NCBI GenBank assembly: GCA_943846685.1
Contig: OX044363.1
Span: forward strand, 1,096,001-1,160,000
DNA: 64,000 nucleotides
Source of the DNA: an uncultured Pseudomonadales bacterium
GTDB lineage: Bacteria; Pseudomonadota; Gammaproteobacteria; Pseudomonadales; Porticoccaceae
Direction of reading: 5' to 3'
Of this stretch, positions 15,724 to 25,755 are shown one piece after another. The notes under the pieces are model-generated. The model was not told the DNA's origin. It made no database searches and saw nothing but the letters and a program-made list of their open reading frames with translations. The position numbers and the translations under genes were made by a program. The stretch's first letter is position 1. Each line of letters opens with the position of its first letter.

Positions 15724-17862
15724 TTAAAAAGACGGCATCAGTGATTCGAGATGGGCCTCAATGTCAGCAGCACTGGTTCTGGTAGCATTATCGGCAACAA
15801 CACCGTCGATTAGCGATTCACCGCTAAAGCCAAAGGCATAGCGAAGAACCAGCATAACATCGGTTAATCCATCGATCTGGCCATTGCCATCAATATCCAT
15901 AACATTGGTTGGCGTATTGGTTGAATCCAAGGGGAAGCTATCCAGACTATCGAGGATTCCATCACCATCATCATCTGTATCGGCGTTGTCGCCAATGCCA
16001 TCGCCATCTGTATCAATCGACTCAGTGGCTAACAGTGAGAATGCATCCAGTGAGTCGATAACGGTATCGTTATCATCGTCAGTATCTGCATTGTTACCAA
16101 TGTTATCGCCATCTGTATCAAGCCACTCGGAAGAATTCAGGGGAAAGGCATCCTGTGAGTCGATGACATTGTCGTTATCATCATCTGTATCGGCATTGTC
16201 ACCAGTGCCATCGGAATCTGCATCGGCCCACTCTGTGGAAATTAGCGGGAATGCATCCTGTGAATCACTGACGTTGTCGTTATCATCATCGGTATCTTCA
16301 TTATTGCCTATGCCGTCGGAATCTGTATCAAGCCACTCGGAATTATCCAGCGGGAAGGCGTCGATTGAATCAGCATAAGTATCATTGTCATCATCGGGAT
16401 CTACGCTGTCATCAATACCATCGCCATCTGTATCTATTCCACTGTCGGTATTAAATTCGTCTGACCAAATTGGCTGGGCGGAAGCACTGGCATTTTCCGC
16501 ATAGACTCTAACGTAATCAATTTCCATGGCTGACTGGCTGAAATTCGACGCGATACTGTCCTGTATCGCAACATTTAATATCAGGTACTGTTCTGCGTTG
16601 TAGGGCCAGGTGGAAGAGTTTTTCACCGAAGGTTGGTAGATGTAATGAACATTGCCATCAACACTAAAAATTATTCGTTGGCTATTCCAATCCATCTCAT
16701 AGTTGTGGAATTGTGTGGAAGCTGTGCTGATTACCTGACCACCGTGATTGACGGTGCCGCCATAGCTCGACGGCGTATGCATAGCACTCTGAACAAAGTT
16801 CTGGTTGTTGCCCCAGTGCTCCATAATGTCTATCTCACCGCAGGCCGGCCAATTTGTATTGCCGAAGCCCTGGGTCTGCCAGTAGGCGCCAGCTTCATTG
16901 ATATTTTTACCCAGAGTCCAGATCGCTGGCCAGGTGCCAGCGCCAGTGGGCAGTTTTGCTCTAACTACTACGCGCCCATATCTAAAGGCATATTTGGAAT
17001 TGAGTCGGGCAGAGGTGTACTGTTTGGTTTGTCCCTGATTAAAAAAGGATTCTTTTTTGGCAACAATTTTCAGGCTGCCATCGCTGACATAGGCGTTCTC
17101 AATACGGTTGGTGTAATGCTGCTGTTCGTTGTTATACCAGCTGCCGCCACCAGGTAGTTGGGTTTGGTGAAACCATTTGCTTGAATCAATAGCAACCACT
17201 GAACCGGAGCCTCCGCCAGTTCCGCCATCGGTACCGCCACTGCCATCGCCACCGCCACCGGCTGCAGTCTCCCAGCGAACATTATCAATGCGGAATATAG
17301 TGCTTGTTGCATTGGACGCCCAGATCACTATGCCGGTATCTACCTGTGATAGATTCAAGCCAGAGGAAACCAGTGAATCAACGGGTACAGTAACTGGTTC
17401 CCAACCTGAGGCTCCTCTACTGCCCAATGATCGGTCGCCTGATGTACAGGGATATACACAGTCAATTTTCATGGTGATATTACTGTTGCCGCTAACCACC
17501 TTAATATCAAAGATAATATTGCCGCCGGCGTAATTACTTAAATTCTTGGGTGTGCTGGATGCGATAAACAGGCCGGCCAGATTGCCCGAAGCGCTGTGGC
17601 TAATTTGCAGTACGCTCCCACGCTCACTGTCATTGACCGTTGCCCAGCTAATACTTGGGCAACCATTGCCGCCGTCATTACTGCACACAGAGTAGCTAAT
17701 TGCCGAATCAAAGGCGCTGATTCCTCTGTCCCAGGTAGATGGAGCGCTTCCCTGGTCAAAAACAGTGAATTCCTCAGCAATAGCATGACCTATGCCGGTT
17801 AATAACAGCAGGGCCAGCAGGCCACAGGCTTTGTGAAACTGACTAAATGGTATCTTCGCCAT
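15724..17862 (-). CDS. Secreted GH16 endo-beta-glucanase (laminarinase type) with CBM-like, TSP3 and dockerin-like parts
   Basis: A large exported enzyme of 712 residues, likely acting on beta-1,3-glucans such as algal laminarin. The start at 17862 follows a GAGGGG site; a TTG at 17880 is rejected. The signal peptide ends near AIA (about 29). A carbohydrate-binding-like beta domain spans about 30-205, then a Gly-rich linker to about 222. The GH16 domain spans about 225-455 with the active site GEIDIMEHW (Glu343, Asp345, Glu348). About six calcium-binding thrombospondin type 3 repeats (DTDGDGIDD, DDDND) span 475-640, and the C-terminal part has EF-hand-like DIDGNGQIDGLTDVMLVLRYAFG. The WSDEFN strand that normally opens a GH16 domain occurs after it (Trp466), not before it. 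Confidence 0.9.
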   Translation of the reverse strand: MAKIPFSQFHKACGLLALLLLTGIGHAIAEEFTVFDQGSAPSTWDRGISAFDSAISYSVCSNDGGNGCPSISWATVNDSERGSVLQISHSASGNLAGLFIASSTPKNLSNYAGGNIIFDIKVVSGNSNITMKIDCVYPCTSGDRSLGSRGASGWEPVTVPVDSLVSSGLNLSQVDTGIVIWASNATSTIFRIDNVRWETAAGGGGDGSGGTDGGTGGGSGSVVAIDSSKWFHQTQLPGGGSWYNNEQQHYTNRIENAYVSDGSLKIVAKKESFFNQGQTKQYTSARLNSKYAFRYGRVVVRAKLPTGAGTWPAIWTLGKNINEAGAYWQTQGFGNTNWPACGEIDIMEHWGNNQNFVQSAMHTPSSYGGTVNHGGQVISTASTQFHNYEMDWNSQRIIFSVDGNVHYIYQPSVKNSSTWPYNAEQYLILNVAIQDSIASNFSQSAMEIDYVRVYAENASASAQPIWSDEFNTDSGIDTDGDGIDDSVDPDDDNDTYADSIDAFPLDNSEWLDTDSDGIGNNEDTDDDNDNVSDSQDAFPLISTEWADADSDGTGDNADTDDDNDNVIDSQDAFPLNSSEWLDTDGDNIGNNADTDDDNDTVIDSLDAFSLLATESIDTDGDGIGDNADTDDDGDGILDSLDSFPLDSTNTPTNVMDIDGNGQIDGLTDVMLVLRYAFGFSGESLIDGVVADNATRTSAADIEAHLESLMPSF

Positions 17863-17919
17863 CAGTACTAATCCCCTCAATATATTGTTGTTTTTTTTAA
17901 TTTTTTGGTTGTTCTTGAT

Positions 17920-18285
17920 TTAGGCTATCTGAAGCGCCATGCAAATCATGGCGATAATAGACGCGGCCCATATACCACTTCTAAGCACCGGGATGCCAAA
18001 TGAGTAACAGGCCAAATAGGCGACTCTCAGTCCCAGCCAGGTGGTTGCAGCTGTGGTTACATCAGCTTCAACAATCATTGCCAGAAGGCTCAGGGCAAGA
18101 AATGCAGGCAGGCTTTCTTGCAGATTGGTTGATGCGCGGGCAACTCTTTGAGATAGCGGTGAAGTCCGCAGTTCTTCATCGCGGTTAGATAGCAGGTAAG
18201 TCATGCTCTTGATATTGATGGCCATAGGTAAAAGCCATATCTGCACGAGAGCCAGTGTGAGTGTGTATAAGATAATCTCGGTCAT
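17920..18285 (-). CDS. MAPEG-family membrane protein
   Basis: This 121-residue, four-helix membrane protein matches bacterial MAPEG proteins, relatives of microsomal glutathione transferases. The ATG at 18285 is preceded by a GAGGTGG ribosome site; the longer frame to 18324 adds 13 doubtful residues. Visible segments are the N-terminal helix ILYTLTLALVQIWLLPMAI, the cytosolic SNRDEELRTSPLSQRVARASTNLQESLPAFLAL, and the C-terminal helices with WLGLRVAYLACYSFGIP. The RAxxNLQESLPAFLA part is the family hallmark. Substrate unknown. Confidence 0.85.
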   Translation of the reverse strand: MTEIILYTLTLALVQIWLLPMAINIKSMTYLLSNRDEELRTSPLSQRVARASTNLQESLPAFLALSLLAMIVEADVTTAATTWLGLRVAYLACYSFGIPVLRSGIWAASIIAMICMALQIA

Positions 18286-18407
18286 ATCCACCTCTAAAGG
18301 TATATGTATTGTTATGCAGAGCATAATAGCAGTATCTGCTGGGGGAAATAGGTTTTTCTGACCCTGTAGTTTTACCTAGCTGGCTGTCTAAGACGGTCTA
18401 GGAAAGT

Positions 18408-19262
18408 CTAGGACAGGCTGGTCTTTAAGAACTCAATCAACAGGTGAACGGCCTCATTCTTTTTGTTTCTAGCCGAGCATATAAGGCTAATTCCAACCTT
18501 GCCGAGTTCTGGAAAGCGCGCCGACGGAGTTAAGATTTTCAGATTTTCCGGCACTGTGCTCTTGGCCAGCACGGTGACCCCCAGCCCTTCCTGAATGGCA
18601 TATTGGATGCCGGTTAAATCCGGGATTGTATAGACAATCTGCCAGGGCTGTCTGGCTCTATCCAATAGTTTAATCGCTCGCTGTCTGTAGATGCAGCCCT
18701 CTGCGGCAGCGATCAGTGGGACTATCTCAACTTTCTGTGTGCTGTGTTCGGCACTGGCCACCCAGACTAATTCATCGGTTTTAACCAGGCTTGAGCCGGT
18801 TTTGGAAGGATTGTCTTCGAGGGCGAGGATAAGGTCATGGTTTGCCTTGCCCTCTTTTGAGAGCAGGGTTTTGCTCAGCTCACAGTTGACCTCGAGAGTG
18901 ATATTTGGATAGGCCTTGGCAAAACGGCTGACAATTTTAGGCAGTAGAACGGTGGCAAATTCACTGGGAATACCCAGACGAATTTTACCGGTGATAGTGC
19001 TTTTCGATAACTGGCTAATGGCCAGGTCATTGAGGGTTAAAATCTGGTTGGCATAGTTATAGAGGTTTTCGCCAGCTTCACTCAGCTCGAGATTTTTACC
19101 ATTGCGTACTAGCAATGTCTCATCGACCAGTTCTTCCAGGCGCTGCATCTGCAAGCTTACGGCTGGTTGTGAGCGGCCAAGCAGTTCGCCGGTGCGGGTA
19201 AAGCTGTTTAGCTGTGCTACGGAGACAAAAGTTCGCAGCAGATCCATAGGTAAATTCTTCAT
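18408..19262 (-). CDS. LysR-family transcriptional regulator
   Basis: The 284-residue protein has the N-terminal winged helix-turn-helix of LysR regulators (DLLRTFVSVAQLNSFTRTGELLGRSQPAVSLQMQRLEEL, about residues 7-45) and a periplasmic-binding-like effector domain (about 92-284, beginning GKIRLGIPSEFA). It is divergent from gcvT with a 159-bp shared region that holds a LysR-type T-N11-A palindrome. It is not GcvA by any motif I can name, and the effector is unknown. Control of gcvT/gcvP or autoregulation is inference from arrangement. Confidence 0.92.
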   Translation of the reverse strand: MKNLPMDLLRTFVSVAQLNSFTRTGELLGRSQPAVSLQMQRLEELVDETLLVRNGKNLELSEAGENLYNYANQILTLNDLAISQLSKSTITGKIRLGIPSEFATVLLPKIVSRFAKAYPNITLEVNCELSKTLLSKEGKANHDLILALEDNPSKTGSSLVKTDELVWVASAEHSTQKVEIVPLIAAAEGCIYRQRAIKLLDRARQPWQIVYTIPDLTGIQYAIQEGLGVTVLAKSTVPENLKILTPSARFPELGKVGISLICSARNKKNEAVHLLIEFLKTSLS

Positions 19263-19306
19263 CTTTCTGGCACCTGTTTCTGGTTCAGGGAACGGGAGAA
19301 TTAACT

Positions 19307-19321
19307 ATTAATAATATTAAT
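19307..19321. promoter_or_regulatory. Candidate LysR-type operator between lysR and gcvT
   Basis: The 15-bp palindrome ATTAATA-A-TATTAAT contains the T-N11-A pattern used by LysR proteins. It lies 45 bp from the lysR start and 100 bp from gcvT. The local DNA is A/T-rich, so chance symmetry is possible. No glycine riboswitch aptamer is visible in this leader. Confidence 0.4.
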
Positions 19322-19421
19322 GATTACATTGTATCTATTAATTTAACAAATTATAAGTATCGGAATAAAATGCGCTATTGCGCGTATATATACTTTAAAT
19401 AGACGTTAAAAGAAGAGCTCT

Positions 19422-20570
19422 ATGACCACAGATACTCCAGTAAAAAAAACCATTTTCTACGATTATCACCTGGGTGCAGGGGGCAAGATGGTGCCTTTTG
19501 CCGGCTATCTTATGCCTGTGCAATACAGTGCTGGTATTAAGCAAGAGCATCTACACAGCAGGGATAATGCCGGTTTATTTGATGTCTCCCATATGGGGCA
19601 GGTTATTGTAAAAGGCGAGGGCGCTGCTCTGGCGCTTGAGAAACTGATGCCTGTTGATCTGGAAGCTCTGGCAATCAATCAGCAGACCTATGCAACCCTG
19701 ACCAATGAGCAGGGCGGGGTGCTCGACGATCTGATTGTTACGCGCTGGGCTGAGGATACCTTCTTTCTGGTGGTCAATGCCGGCTGCAAACATGAGGATA
19801 TAGCCCATATCCGCAACCATCTTGGCGATTTTGATATTACCTATCTGGGCGATCGTGGACTGCTGGCGCTGCAGGGTTTAAAGGCCAAAGAGGTGATGGC
19901 TGAATTATCTCCTGAAGCTAGTAAGCTGGTATTTATGCATGGCTGCCACTCTTCTATTGATGGTATCGACTGCTATATCACTCGCTCTGGTTACACCGGA
20001 GAAGATGGCTTTGAAATTTCTGTCGACCCCCAGGATGCCCTTAAGCTGGCCGATAAATTACTCTCTTTTGAGGCGGTTAACTGGATTGGACTGGGTGCTC
20101 GCGATTCGCTGCGTCTGGAAGCGGGGCTGTGCCTCTACGGTCACGATATGGATCAGCAGACCACACCAGTGGAGGCCGGTATTATCTGGAGTATCAGCAA
20201 ATCTCGTCGTGTCGGTGGCGCTAAAGAGGGCGGCTTTTTAGGTTCCGACGTAATTCTTCAACAGATTGCCAATGGGGCTGATAAAAAACGTGTTGGCTTT
20301 TTAGTGGATGGTCGCGCACCGGTTCGCGAGGGCGCAGAAATTGTCGATGAGCAGGGTAATGTGATTGGCGCTATTACCAGTGGCGGCTTTGGGCCTACCC
20401 TGCAAGCGCCAATTGCGATGGGTTATGTGCCGACTGAACTGTCAGCTGTAGGAACAAAACACAATGCATTGGTACGCGGTGTTGCACGCCCAATCACGAT
20501 TGCCAAAATGCCGCTGGTTGAACAGCGCTACTATCGTCGAAAAGACGCTGAAGGCTCTGCTCTTTATTAA
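19422..20570 (+). CDS. gcvT: Glycine cleavage system T protein (aminomethyltransferase)
   Basis: GcvT transfers the methylene group from aminomethyl-lipoyl-H protein to tetrahydrofolate and releases ammonia. The 382-residue length is normal. Family segments include HLGAGGKMVPFAGYLMPVQY near the start, AGLFDVSHMGQ, DDLIVTRW, RSGYTGEDGFEI, RDSLRLEAGLCLYGHDMD and ITSGGFGPTL. It is followed by gcvP after 96 bp. gcvH, which usually lies between them, is not in this window, so the H protein must be encoded elsewhere. Confidence 0.97.
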   Translation: MTTDTPVKKTIFYDYHLGAGGKMVPFAGYLMPVQYSAGIKQEHLHSRDNAGLFDVSHMGQVIVKGEGAALALEKLMPVDLEALAINQQTYATLTNEQGGVLDDLIVTRWAEDTFFLVVNAGCKHEDIAHIRNHLGDFDITYLGDRGLLALQGLKAKEVMAELSPEASKLVFMHGCHSSIDGIDCYITRSGYTGEDGFEISVDPQDALKLADKLLSFEAVNWIGLGARDSLRLEAGLCLYGHDMDQQTTPVEAGIIWSISKSRRVGGAKEGGFLGSDVILQQIANGADKKRVGFLVDGRAPVREGAEIVDEQGNVIGAITSGGFGPTLQAPIAMGYVPTELSAVGTKHNALVRGVARPITIAKMPLVEQRYYRRKDAEGSALY

Positions 20571-20666
20571 AGGACGCTGAAGGCTCTATATAGGGTGTCG
20601 CTAACGGCTTCGGCAACTAACAAGTATTTAATAGATTAATTTTCTTCTCTGGGGAGTGGATAAAAA

Positions 20667-23555
20667 ATGTTACAGAAAAAACGCAGTTTAAAAGATTTAC
20701 AAAACGCGGCTGAATTTATTGCCCGTCATATTGGCCCCAGTGCGGAAGATCAGCAGCAGATGCTGAAAACCCTCGGCTGTAATAATCTCCAGCAGCTAAC
20801 CGAGCAGGTAGTTCCCGAAGCCATTGCTATGGCGGATGATCTGGCAATTGTCGATGGCTGCAGCGAAGCTCAGGCGCTTGAAGAACTGCGTGCACTGGCC
20901 AGTCAGAACAAGGTGTTCCGCAGCTTTATTGGTCAGGGTTACTACAACACTATTACGCCCAATGTTATTCAGCGCAATATCCTTGAAAATCCGGCTTGGT
21001 ACACGGCTTATACCCCTTACCAGCCAGAGATTTCTCAGGGTCGTCTGGAGGCATTAATTAATTTTCAGACCATGATTACTGATCTGACTGGCATGGAAAT
21101 GTCCAATGCCTCGATGCTTGATGAAGGCACGGCGGCGGCAGAGGCAATGTCTCTCTGTCAGCGTATGTCGAAATCCAAATCAGCGCGCTTTTTTGTCGAT
21201 AGCGACTGCCTGCCTCAGACCATTGAAATTATTAAAACCCGCGCTGAACCTATGGGCGTTGAGGTGGTGGTTGGAGATCCGGCAACACTTACGGCTGATA
21301 CCGAGCTATTTGGGCTGTTGCTACAGTATCCAGGTGCCAGCGGTGAGATTCGCAATTTCCGCGAGGTGATCGAGCAGGTTAAGCAGCAGGGTGCTCTGGT
21401 GGTAATGGCGGCAGATATTTTAAGCCTGGTGCTGTTGGAATCTCCCGGTTCACTGGGCGCGGATGTCGCCATTGGCTCAACGCAGCGCTTTGGTGTTCCT
21501 CTCGGCTTTGGCGGCCCGCACGCGGCCTATATGGCAACCCGCGAAGCCTTTAAGCGCAACCTTCCCGGTCGACTGGTTGGCCTGTCTCAGGACGCCAATG
21601 GCGATCCGGCCTATCGTCTGGCACTGCAGACTCGCGAGCAGCATATCCGCCGTGAGAAGGCGACCTCGAATATCTGTACTGCCCAGGTTCTGTTGGCGGT
21701 TATCGCCAGTATGTATGCGGTCTACCACGGCCCCGATGGTTTGCAGCGTATAGCCCAGCGGGTTCATCTGCTGACCTCTGTGCTGGCTGAAGGATTGGGT
21801 TTAAATGGTATTGAGCCAACTAATCAGAATTGGTTTGATACGCTGACGCTAAATACTGGCAGTCGCACTCAGGGCATTCTTGAAGCCGCTGCAGCCCGTG
21901 AAATTAATCTTCGCGCTATTGATGAAAATACCTTAGGTCTGTCACTGGATGAAACCACCGGCGAAAAAGATATTGTCGATCTCTGGGATATTCTGATCGG
22001 CGATCACAGCCTCCAGGTTGAAGAGCTGGCTGCTGAAGTTGGCGAGAGTCTACCGAGCCAGCTGATGCGCACCGATAGTTTCCTCAGCCACCCAACCTTT
22101 AATAAATTCCATTCAGAAACCGAGATGCTGCGTTATCTGCGCAAGTTGTCGGATAAGGATATTGCCCTTGATCGCGCGATGATCCCTCTCGGTTCCTGCA
22201 CCATGAAGTTAAATGCAACCGCCGAGATGCTGCCAATTACCTGGCCGGAATTTTCGACTATGCACCCCTTTGCGCCATCCGATCAGACACAGGGCTATCG
22301 CGCCATGATCGATGATTTGGAATCTATGCTCTGCGCCTCGACAGGCTACGATGCCATTTCCCTGCAGCCCAATGCCGGTTCTCAGGGTGAGTATGCTGGT
22401 CTCTTGGCGATTCGCGGTTACCACGAAAGCCGTGGCGACAGCGACCGTGATGTCTGCTTAATCCCAAGTTCTGCCCACGGCACTAACCCGGCTTCGGCAC
22501 AGATGTGTGGTATGAAAGTGGTGGTGGTTAAATGTGATGATCAGGGCAATGTGGATGTTGACGATCTACAGGCCAAGGCTGAAAAGCACGAAGCTAATCT
22601 GGCGGCGATTATGGTCACCTATCCATCAACCCACGGTGTGTTCGAAGAGAAGATCACTGAGATCTGCGCTATTGTCCATGACTATGGCGGTCAGGTTTAT
22701 ATCGACGGTGCCAACCTCAATGCGATGGTTGGTGTCTGCCAGCCGGGCAAATTTGGCGGCGATGTCTCGCACCTGAACCTGCATAAGACTTTCTGTATTC
22801 CCCATGGTGGTGGTGGCCCCGGTGTGGGTCCAGTGGCGGTGGGTGAGCATCTGGAAGCCTTTTTGCCCAGTGAGTCTGCGGTTGAATCTGGCGACAGTAA
22901 GCGTCGCGGTGCTCAGGTTTCCGCTGCACCTTTTGGCAGTGCCAGCATCTTGCCAATCACCTGGATGTATATCCGTATGATGGGTCGCATCGGTCTTAAG
23001 CAGGCGACCGAAGTAGCTATTCTCAATGCCAACTATGTGGCCAACCGTCTGCAGGATCACTACCAGATTCTCTATACCGGTGCTCAGGGGCGTATTGCCC
23101 ACGAATGTATTCTCGATGTCCGCGATATTAAAGACAATATAGGTATTAGCGTTGATGATATTGCCAAGCGTTTGATCGACTTTGGCTTCCATGCGCCGAC
23201 CATGTCTTTCCCAGTTGCTGGAACACTGATGATCGAGCCGACCGAGAGTGAGTCAAAAGCCGAGTTGGATCGTTTCTGTGATGCGATGATTGCGATTAAA
23301 AACGAGATCGATCAGGTTGCCGCAGGGCAGTTTGAACTCGACGATAATCCACTGGTCGGTGCGCCCCATACAGCTGCGGTGGTCTCGGCGGATAGCTGGA
23401 CAAGAAACTACAGTCGTAGTCAGGCTGCCTATCCACTGGCATCACTGCGTGAAAATAAGTACTGGCCGCCGGTGGGTCGTCTTGATCATGTGTTTGGTGA
23501 TCGGAATCTGGTCTGCTCCTGTCCATCTATCTCGGACTATGAAACGGATAGCTAA
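20667..23555 (+). CDS. gcvP: Glycine dehydrogenase (decarboxylating), P protein
   Basis: GcvP is the pyridoxal-phosphate enzyme that decarboxylates glycine and loads the lipoyl arm of GcvH. The 962-residue single-chain form carries both halves. Residues 1-450 contain [29 protein letters not shown] and [11 protein letters not shown]. The catalytic second half has [27 protein letters not shown] and the PLP-binding Lys in [21 protein letters not shown]. The ATG follows the site GGGGAG. It ends 8 bp before the convergent phnE-like gene, without an obvious terminator. Confidence 0.98.
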   Translation: MLQKKRSLKDLQNAAEFIARHIGPSAEDQQQMLKTLGCNNLQQLTEQVVPEAIAMADDLAIVDGCSEAQALEELRALASQNKVFRSFIGQGYYNTITPNVIQRNILENPAWYTAYTPYQPEISQGRLEALINFQTMITDLTGMEMSNASMLDEGTAAAEAMSLCQRMSKSKSARFFVDSDCLPQTIEIIKTRAEPMGVEVVVGDPATLTADTELFGLLLQYPGASGEIRNFREVIEQVKQQGALVVMAADILSLVLLESPGSLGADVAIGSTQRFGVPLGFGGPHAAYMATREAFKRNLPGRLVGLSQDANGDPAYRLALQTREQHIRREKATSNICTAQVLLAVIASMYAVYHGPDGLQRIAQRVHLLTSVLAEGLGLNGIEPTNQNWFDTLTLNTGSRTQGILEAAAAREINLRAIDENTLGLSLDETTGEKDIVDLWDILIGDHSLQVEELAAEVGESLPSQLMRTDSFLSHPTFNKFHSETEMLRYLRKLSDKDIALDRAMIPLGSCTMKLNATAEMLPITWPEFSTMHPFAPSDQTQGYRAMIDDLESMLCASTGYDAISLQPNAGSQGEYAGLLAIRGYHESRGDSDRDVCLIPSSAHGTNPASAQMCGMKVVVVKCDDQGNVDVDDLQAKAEKHEANLAAIMVTYPSTHGVFEEKITEICAIVHDYGGQVYIDGANLNAMVGVCQPGKFGGDVSHLNLHKTFCIPHGGGGPGVGPVAVGEHLEAFLPSESAVESGDSKRRGAQVSAAPFGSASILPITWMYIRMMGRIGLKQATEVAILNANYVANRLQDHYQILYTGAQGRIAHECILDVRDIKDNIGISVDDIAKRLIDFGFHAPTMSFPVAGTLMIEPTESESKAELDRFCDAMIAIKNEIDQVAAGQFELDDNPLVGAPHTAAVVSADSWTRNYSRSQAAYPLASLRENKYWPPVGRLDHVFGDRNLVCSCPSISDYETDS

Positions 23556-23562
23556 TATTGAA

Positions 23563-25080
23563 TTAGAGAGATTCCGGTGTGGTTTTCAAATGCAGACGCA
23601 GACGAATACGGCGAGCGAATTGATCGACACTAATATTTAGCAGGGCACTGGCAAGAATTAAGATCAAGGCGCGGTCAAAGCGAAACTCTTCAAAGGCCGA
23701 GTCGATATAAAAGCCCAGAGTCGATATTCCCAGAATGCCAAGGATGGCTGTCTCGCGCAAAATTACTTCCCAGCGATAAAATAGAAAGGCTAAAAACTGC
23801 CGGTAGATACGTGGCAGTACTTCATAGAAATAGCGATTTAAACCGCCACTGGCATCGCTCCTTAAAACCAGCTCTTCACTGTGGCGACCTACCAAATGAG
23901 CGATGATCGCGGCGTTGTGAATACCCAGTGCCAATATTGCTGGCAGCATTGAGGGGCCGAGTATCAGCAGGCCTAAAAAGGCCAGCAGATATTCCGGCAG
24001 GGTGCGCAGTAATATCAGCAGACCATCTCCGGTCATGCGGCCACAGCGGCGAAAAAACAGCGGTGAATTTAACGGGAAGAGCAATAGTGCCAGCAGTCCG
24101 GTAAACACCAGGCTGATCTGGCCTAAAACCACTGTATTAATAAGCCCTGGCCACATTTGCTGCTGCCACAGCAGACTAAACCAATCGGCAAACCCCGACA
24201 GAGTGCCTGCGGTGAAAAACACCTCGCCGCGCAGCGGTGTGGGCACTATATCCTCAGTGATAAAGCGTGCGATCAGATCCCAGGATATCTGTGCCTGAGG
24301 AGGCAGGTAATAAAATACTGCCAGCAGATAGATCGGTAGCAAGCTTTTTTGCAGCCAAAAGCGCAGGGTGCCAATCAGTAGTAAAAGGGCGTAAAAATAA
24401 GCCGCCGCTTCACTGTAATGACCTTCCCCTAGCGCAGTCTCTAGGTGGAAGCCAATAGTTGGTAAACCGACGAAGCCGAGAATAGCACTGGAGCGAATCG
24501 CACATTCAAACCTGTAGCTGGTATAGGTAGCCATAGGTCGCCAAGCCAGAGGCAACACTGTGTAGAAAAAATGCGTTAGGGGCTGTTTGGCGGCGGGGCT
24601 ATTGCGAGCCGGAGCCAGATCCACTTCTTCAAATAACTCGCCGTAGATTTTAGCCAATGTGCCGGCATAGGGGATGGCAATGGCCAGTAGTCCGGTCAGT
24701 GATGAGAGCCCGGTAATTTGAATAAATAGCAGCGCCCAGAACAGCTCATGGATTGAGCGAATAAAGGCACAGAAGGCGCGGATAATAGTGGAGCCATAGC
24801 CCAGTGCAAGAATAAACCCGGCAATGGCCGCCAGTGCGACACCCTGCAGGGCAAAGGAAAAGGTATTGGCAAGGCTGGTCAGCAGTGTTGGCCATGACCA
24901 TACCGAGGGGCTGAGTGCACCAACCGCCATAAGGCTCAGTTCATGCCAGGGATCTACCGTGGAAATATCCAGATCAGCGCAGAGCAGGCAGATCAGGGCA
25001 ATGGCGGCAAACCAAAAGCTGGTTTTGCGCAGTGCTTTAGCGGAGGTGTCTAGGCTGTTTGCGTCTGAATTAAACAGCAT
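23563..25080 (-). CDS. PhnE-type ABC transporter permease, two permease domains fused
   Basis: This 505-residue inner-membrane protein carries two complete permease halves (about 70-255 and 300-495). Each has a cytosolic EAA-like loop for the ATPase: around PLTHFFYTVLPLAWRPM in the first and GGLNRYFYEVLPRIYRQF in the second. E. coli PhnE is about half this length and acts as a dimer, so this is a tandem fusion. The ATG at 25080 overlaps the end of the upstream ATPase gene by 11 bp; the longer frame to 25137 would overlap much more. With the PhnC- and PhnD-like genes it forms a phosphonate/phosphite-class importer. The actual substrate is unknown and no C-P lyase genes are present. Confidence 0.85.
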   Translation of the reverse strand: MLFNSDANSLDTSAKALRKTSFWFAAIALICLLCADLDISTVDPWHELSLMAVGALSPSVWSWPTLLTSLANTFSFALQGVALAAIAGFILALGYGSTIIRAFCAFIRSIHELFWALLFIQITGLSSLTGLLAIAIPYAGTLAKIYGELFEEVDLAPARNSPAAKQPLTHFFYTVLPLAWRPMATYTSYRFECAIRSSAILGFVGLPTIGFHLETALGEGHYSEAAAYFYALLLLIGTLRFWLQKSLLPIYLLAVFYYLPPQAQISWDLIARFITEDIVPTPLRGEVFFTAGTLSGFADWFSLLWQQQMWPGLINTVVLGQISLVFTGLLALLLFPLNSPLFFRRCGRMTGDGLLILLRTLPEYLLAFLGLLILGPSMLPAILALGIHNAAIIAHLVGRHSEELVLRSDASGGLNRYFYEVLPRIYRQFLAFLFYRWEVILRETAILGILGISTLGFYIDSAFEEFRFDRALILILASALLNISVDQFARRIRLRLHLKTTPESL

Positions 25081-25747
25081 CGTAAAGGCTGGCGAGATCG
25101 CTGGCAGTGAGTTGGTCGCTAGCTGCGTCCAGGGCAATTACGCCATCTTTAAGACCGATAATCCGTGTGCAGAACTGCAGTGCCTGTTCTATATCGTGTA
25201 GTGCCAATACAACTGTTTGGTGTTGTTGGCAGATTAACCGAAGCAGTCTTTCAGCTTGATACTCATCGACATTGGCGACTGGTTCATCACCAATAAAAAT
25301 TGGACGTTGCTGGATTAGCGCGCGGCCAATACTGGTGCGCTGTTGTTGACCGCCGGAGAGTTTATCTACGGAGCTGTAAAGCTGCTGTTCAAGGTCAATA
25401 CTGCGGGCTATTCCGCTAACCTCACGGCGCGCTGCAGGCAGCGGTTTAATCAGGTTGCCCAAGTTATAAATAAACGAGTGGCGATCCAGCGCACCCATAT
25501 AGATATTGTGAAAGGCGCTGAGCATTGGCACCAGCCCCGGCTGCTGTGGGCACCAGGCGACTTGGTCAGACCGCTGTTCGCGCAGAGTTTTAAGTAGAGT
25601 TGATTTGCCCGCGCCACTGCCGCCAACAAGAGCTACTCGCTCGCCGGGATAGATAGATAAAGACAGATTGTCGAGTACCGTTTCTTCCTGGTACTCGAGT
25701 CGTCTGTTTTTAAACTCAAACAGTGGTTGATCGGTGAGCGCGGTCAA
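25070..25747 (-). CDS. PhnC-type ABC transporter ATP-binding protein
   Basis: The 225-residue ATPase powers the importer encoded around it. It contains Walker A GGSGAGKST (about 41-49), the Q-loop region, the signature LSGGQQQRTSIGRAL, Walker B RPIFIGDEP and the H-loop VVLALHDIEQAL. It starts 8 bp after the substrate-binding protein gene and overlaps the permease gene by 11 bp, so the three are one operon. Assignment to the PhnC group rests on its partners. Confidence 0.9.
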   Translation of the reverse strand: MTALTDQPLFEFKNRRLEYQEETVLDNLSLSIYPGERVALVGGSGAGKSTLLKTLREQRSDQVAWCPQQPGLVPMLSAFHNIYMGALDRHSFIYNLGNLIKPLPAARREVSGIARSIDLEQQLYSSVDKLSGGQQQRTSIGRALIQQRPIFIGDEPVANVDEYQAERLLRLICQQHQTVVLALHDIEQALQFCTRIIGLKDGVIALDAASDQLTASDLASLYDAV

Positions 25748-25755
25748 AGTTGCCT

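Noticed and set aside
15884-16378. Plus-strand Ser-rich frame antisense to the TSP3 repeats
   Set aside because: It is the reverse reading of the Asp-rich repeats of the GH16 protein and has no ribosome site or family match.
19263-19421. Possible glycine riboswitch before gcvT
   Set aside because: The leader is A/T-rich and lacks the paired aptamer cores expected; a LysR-type site explains the symmetry better.
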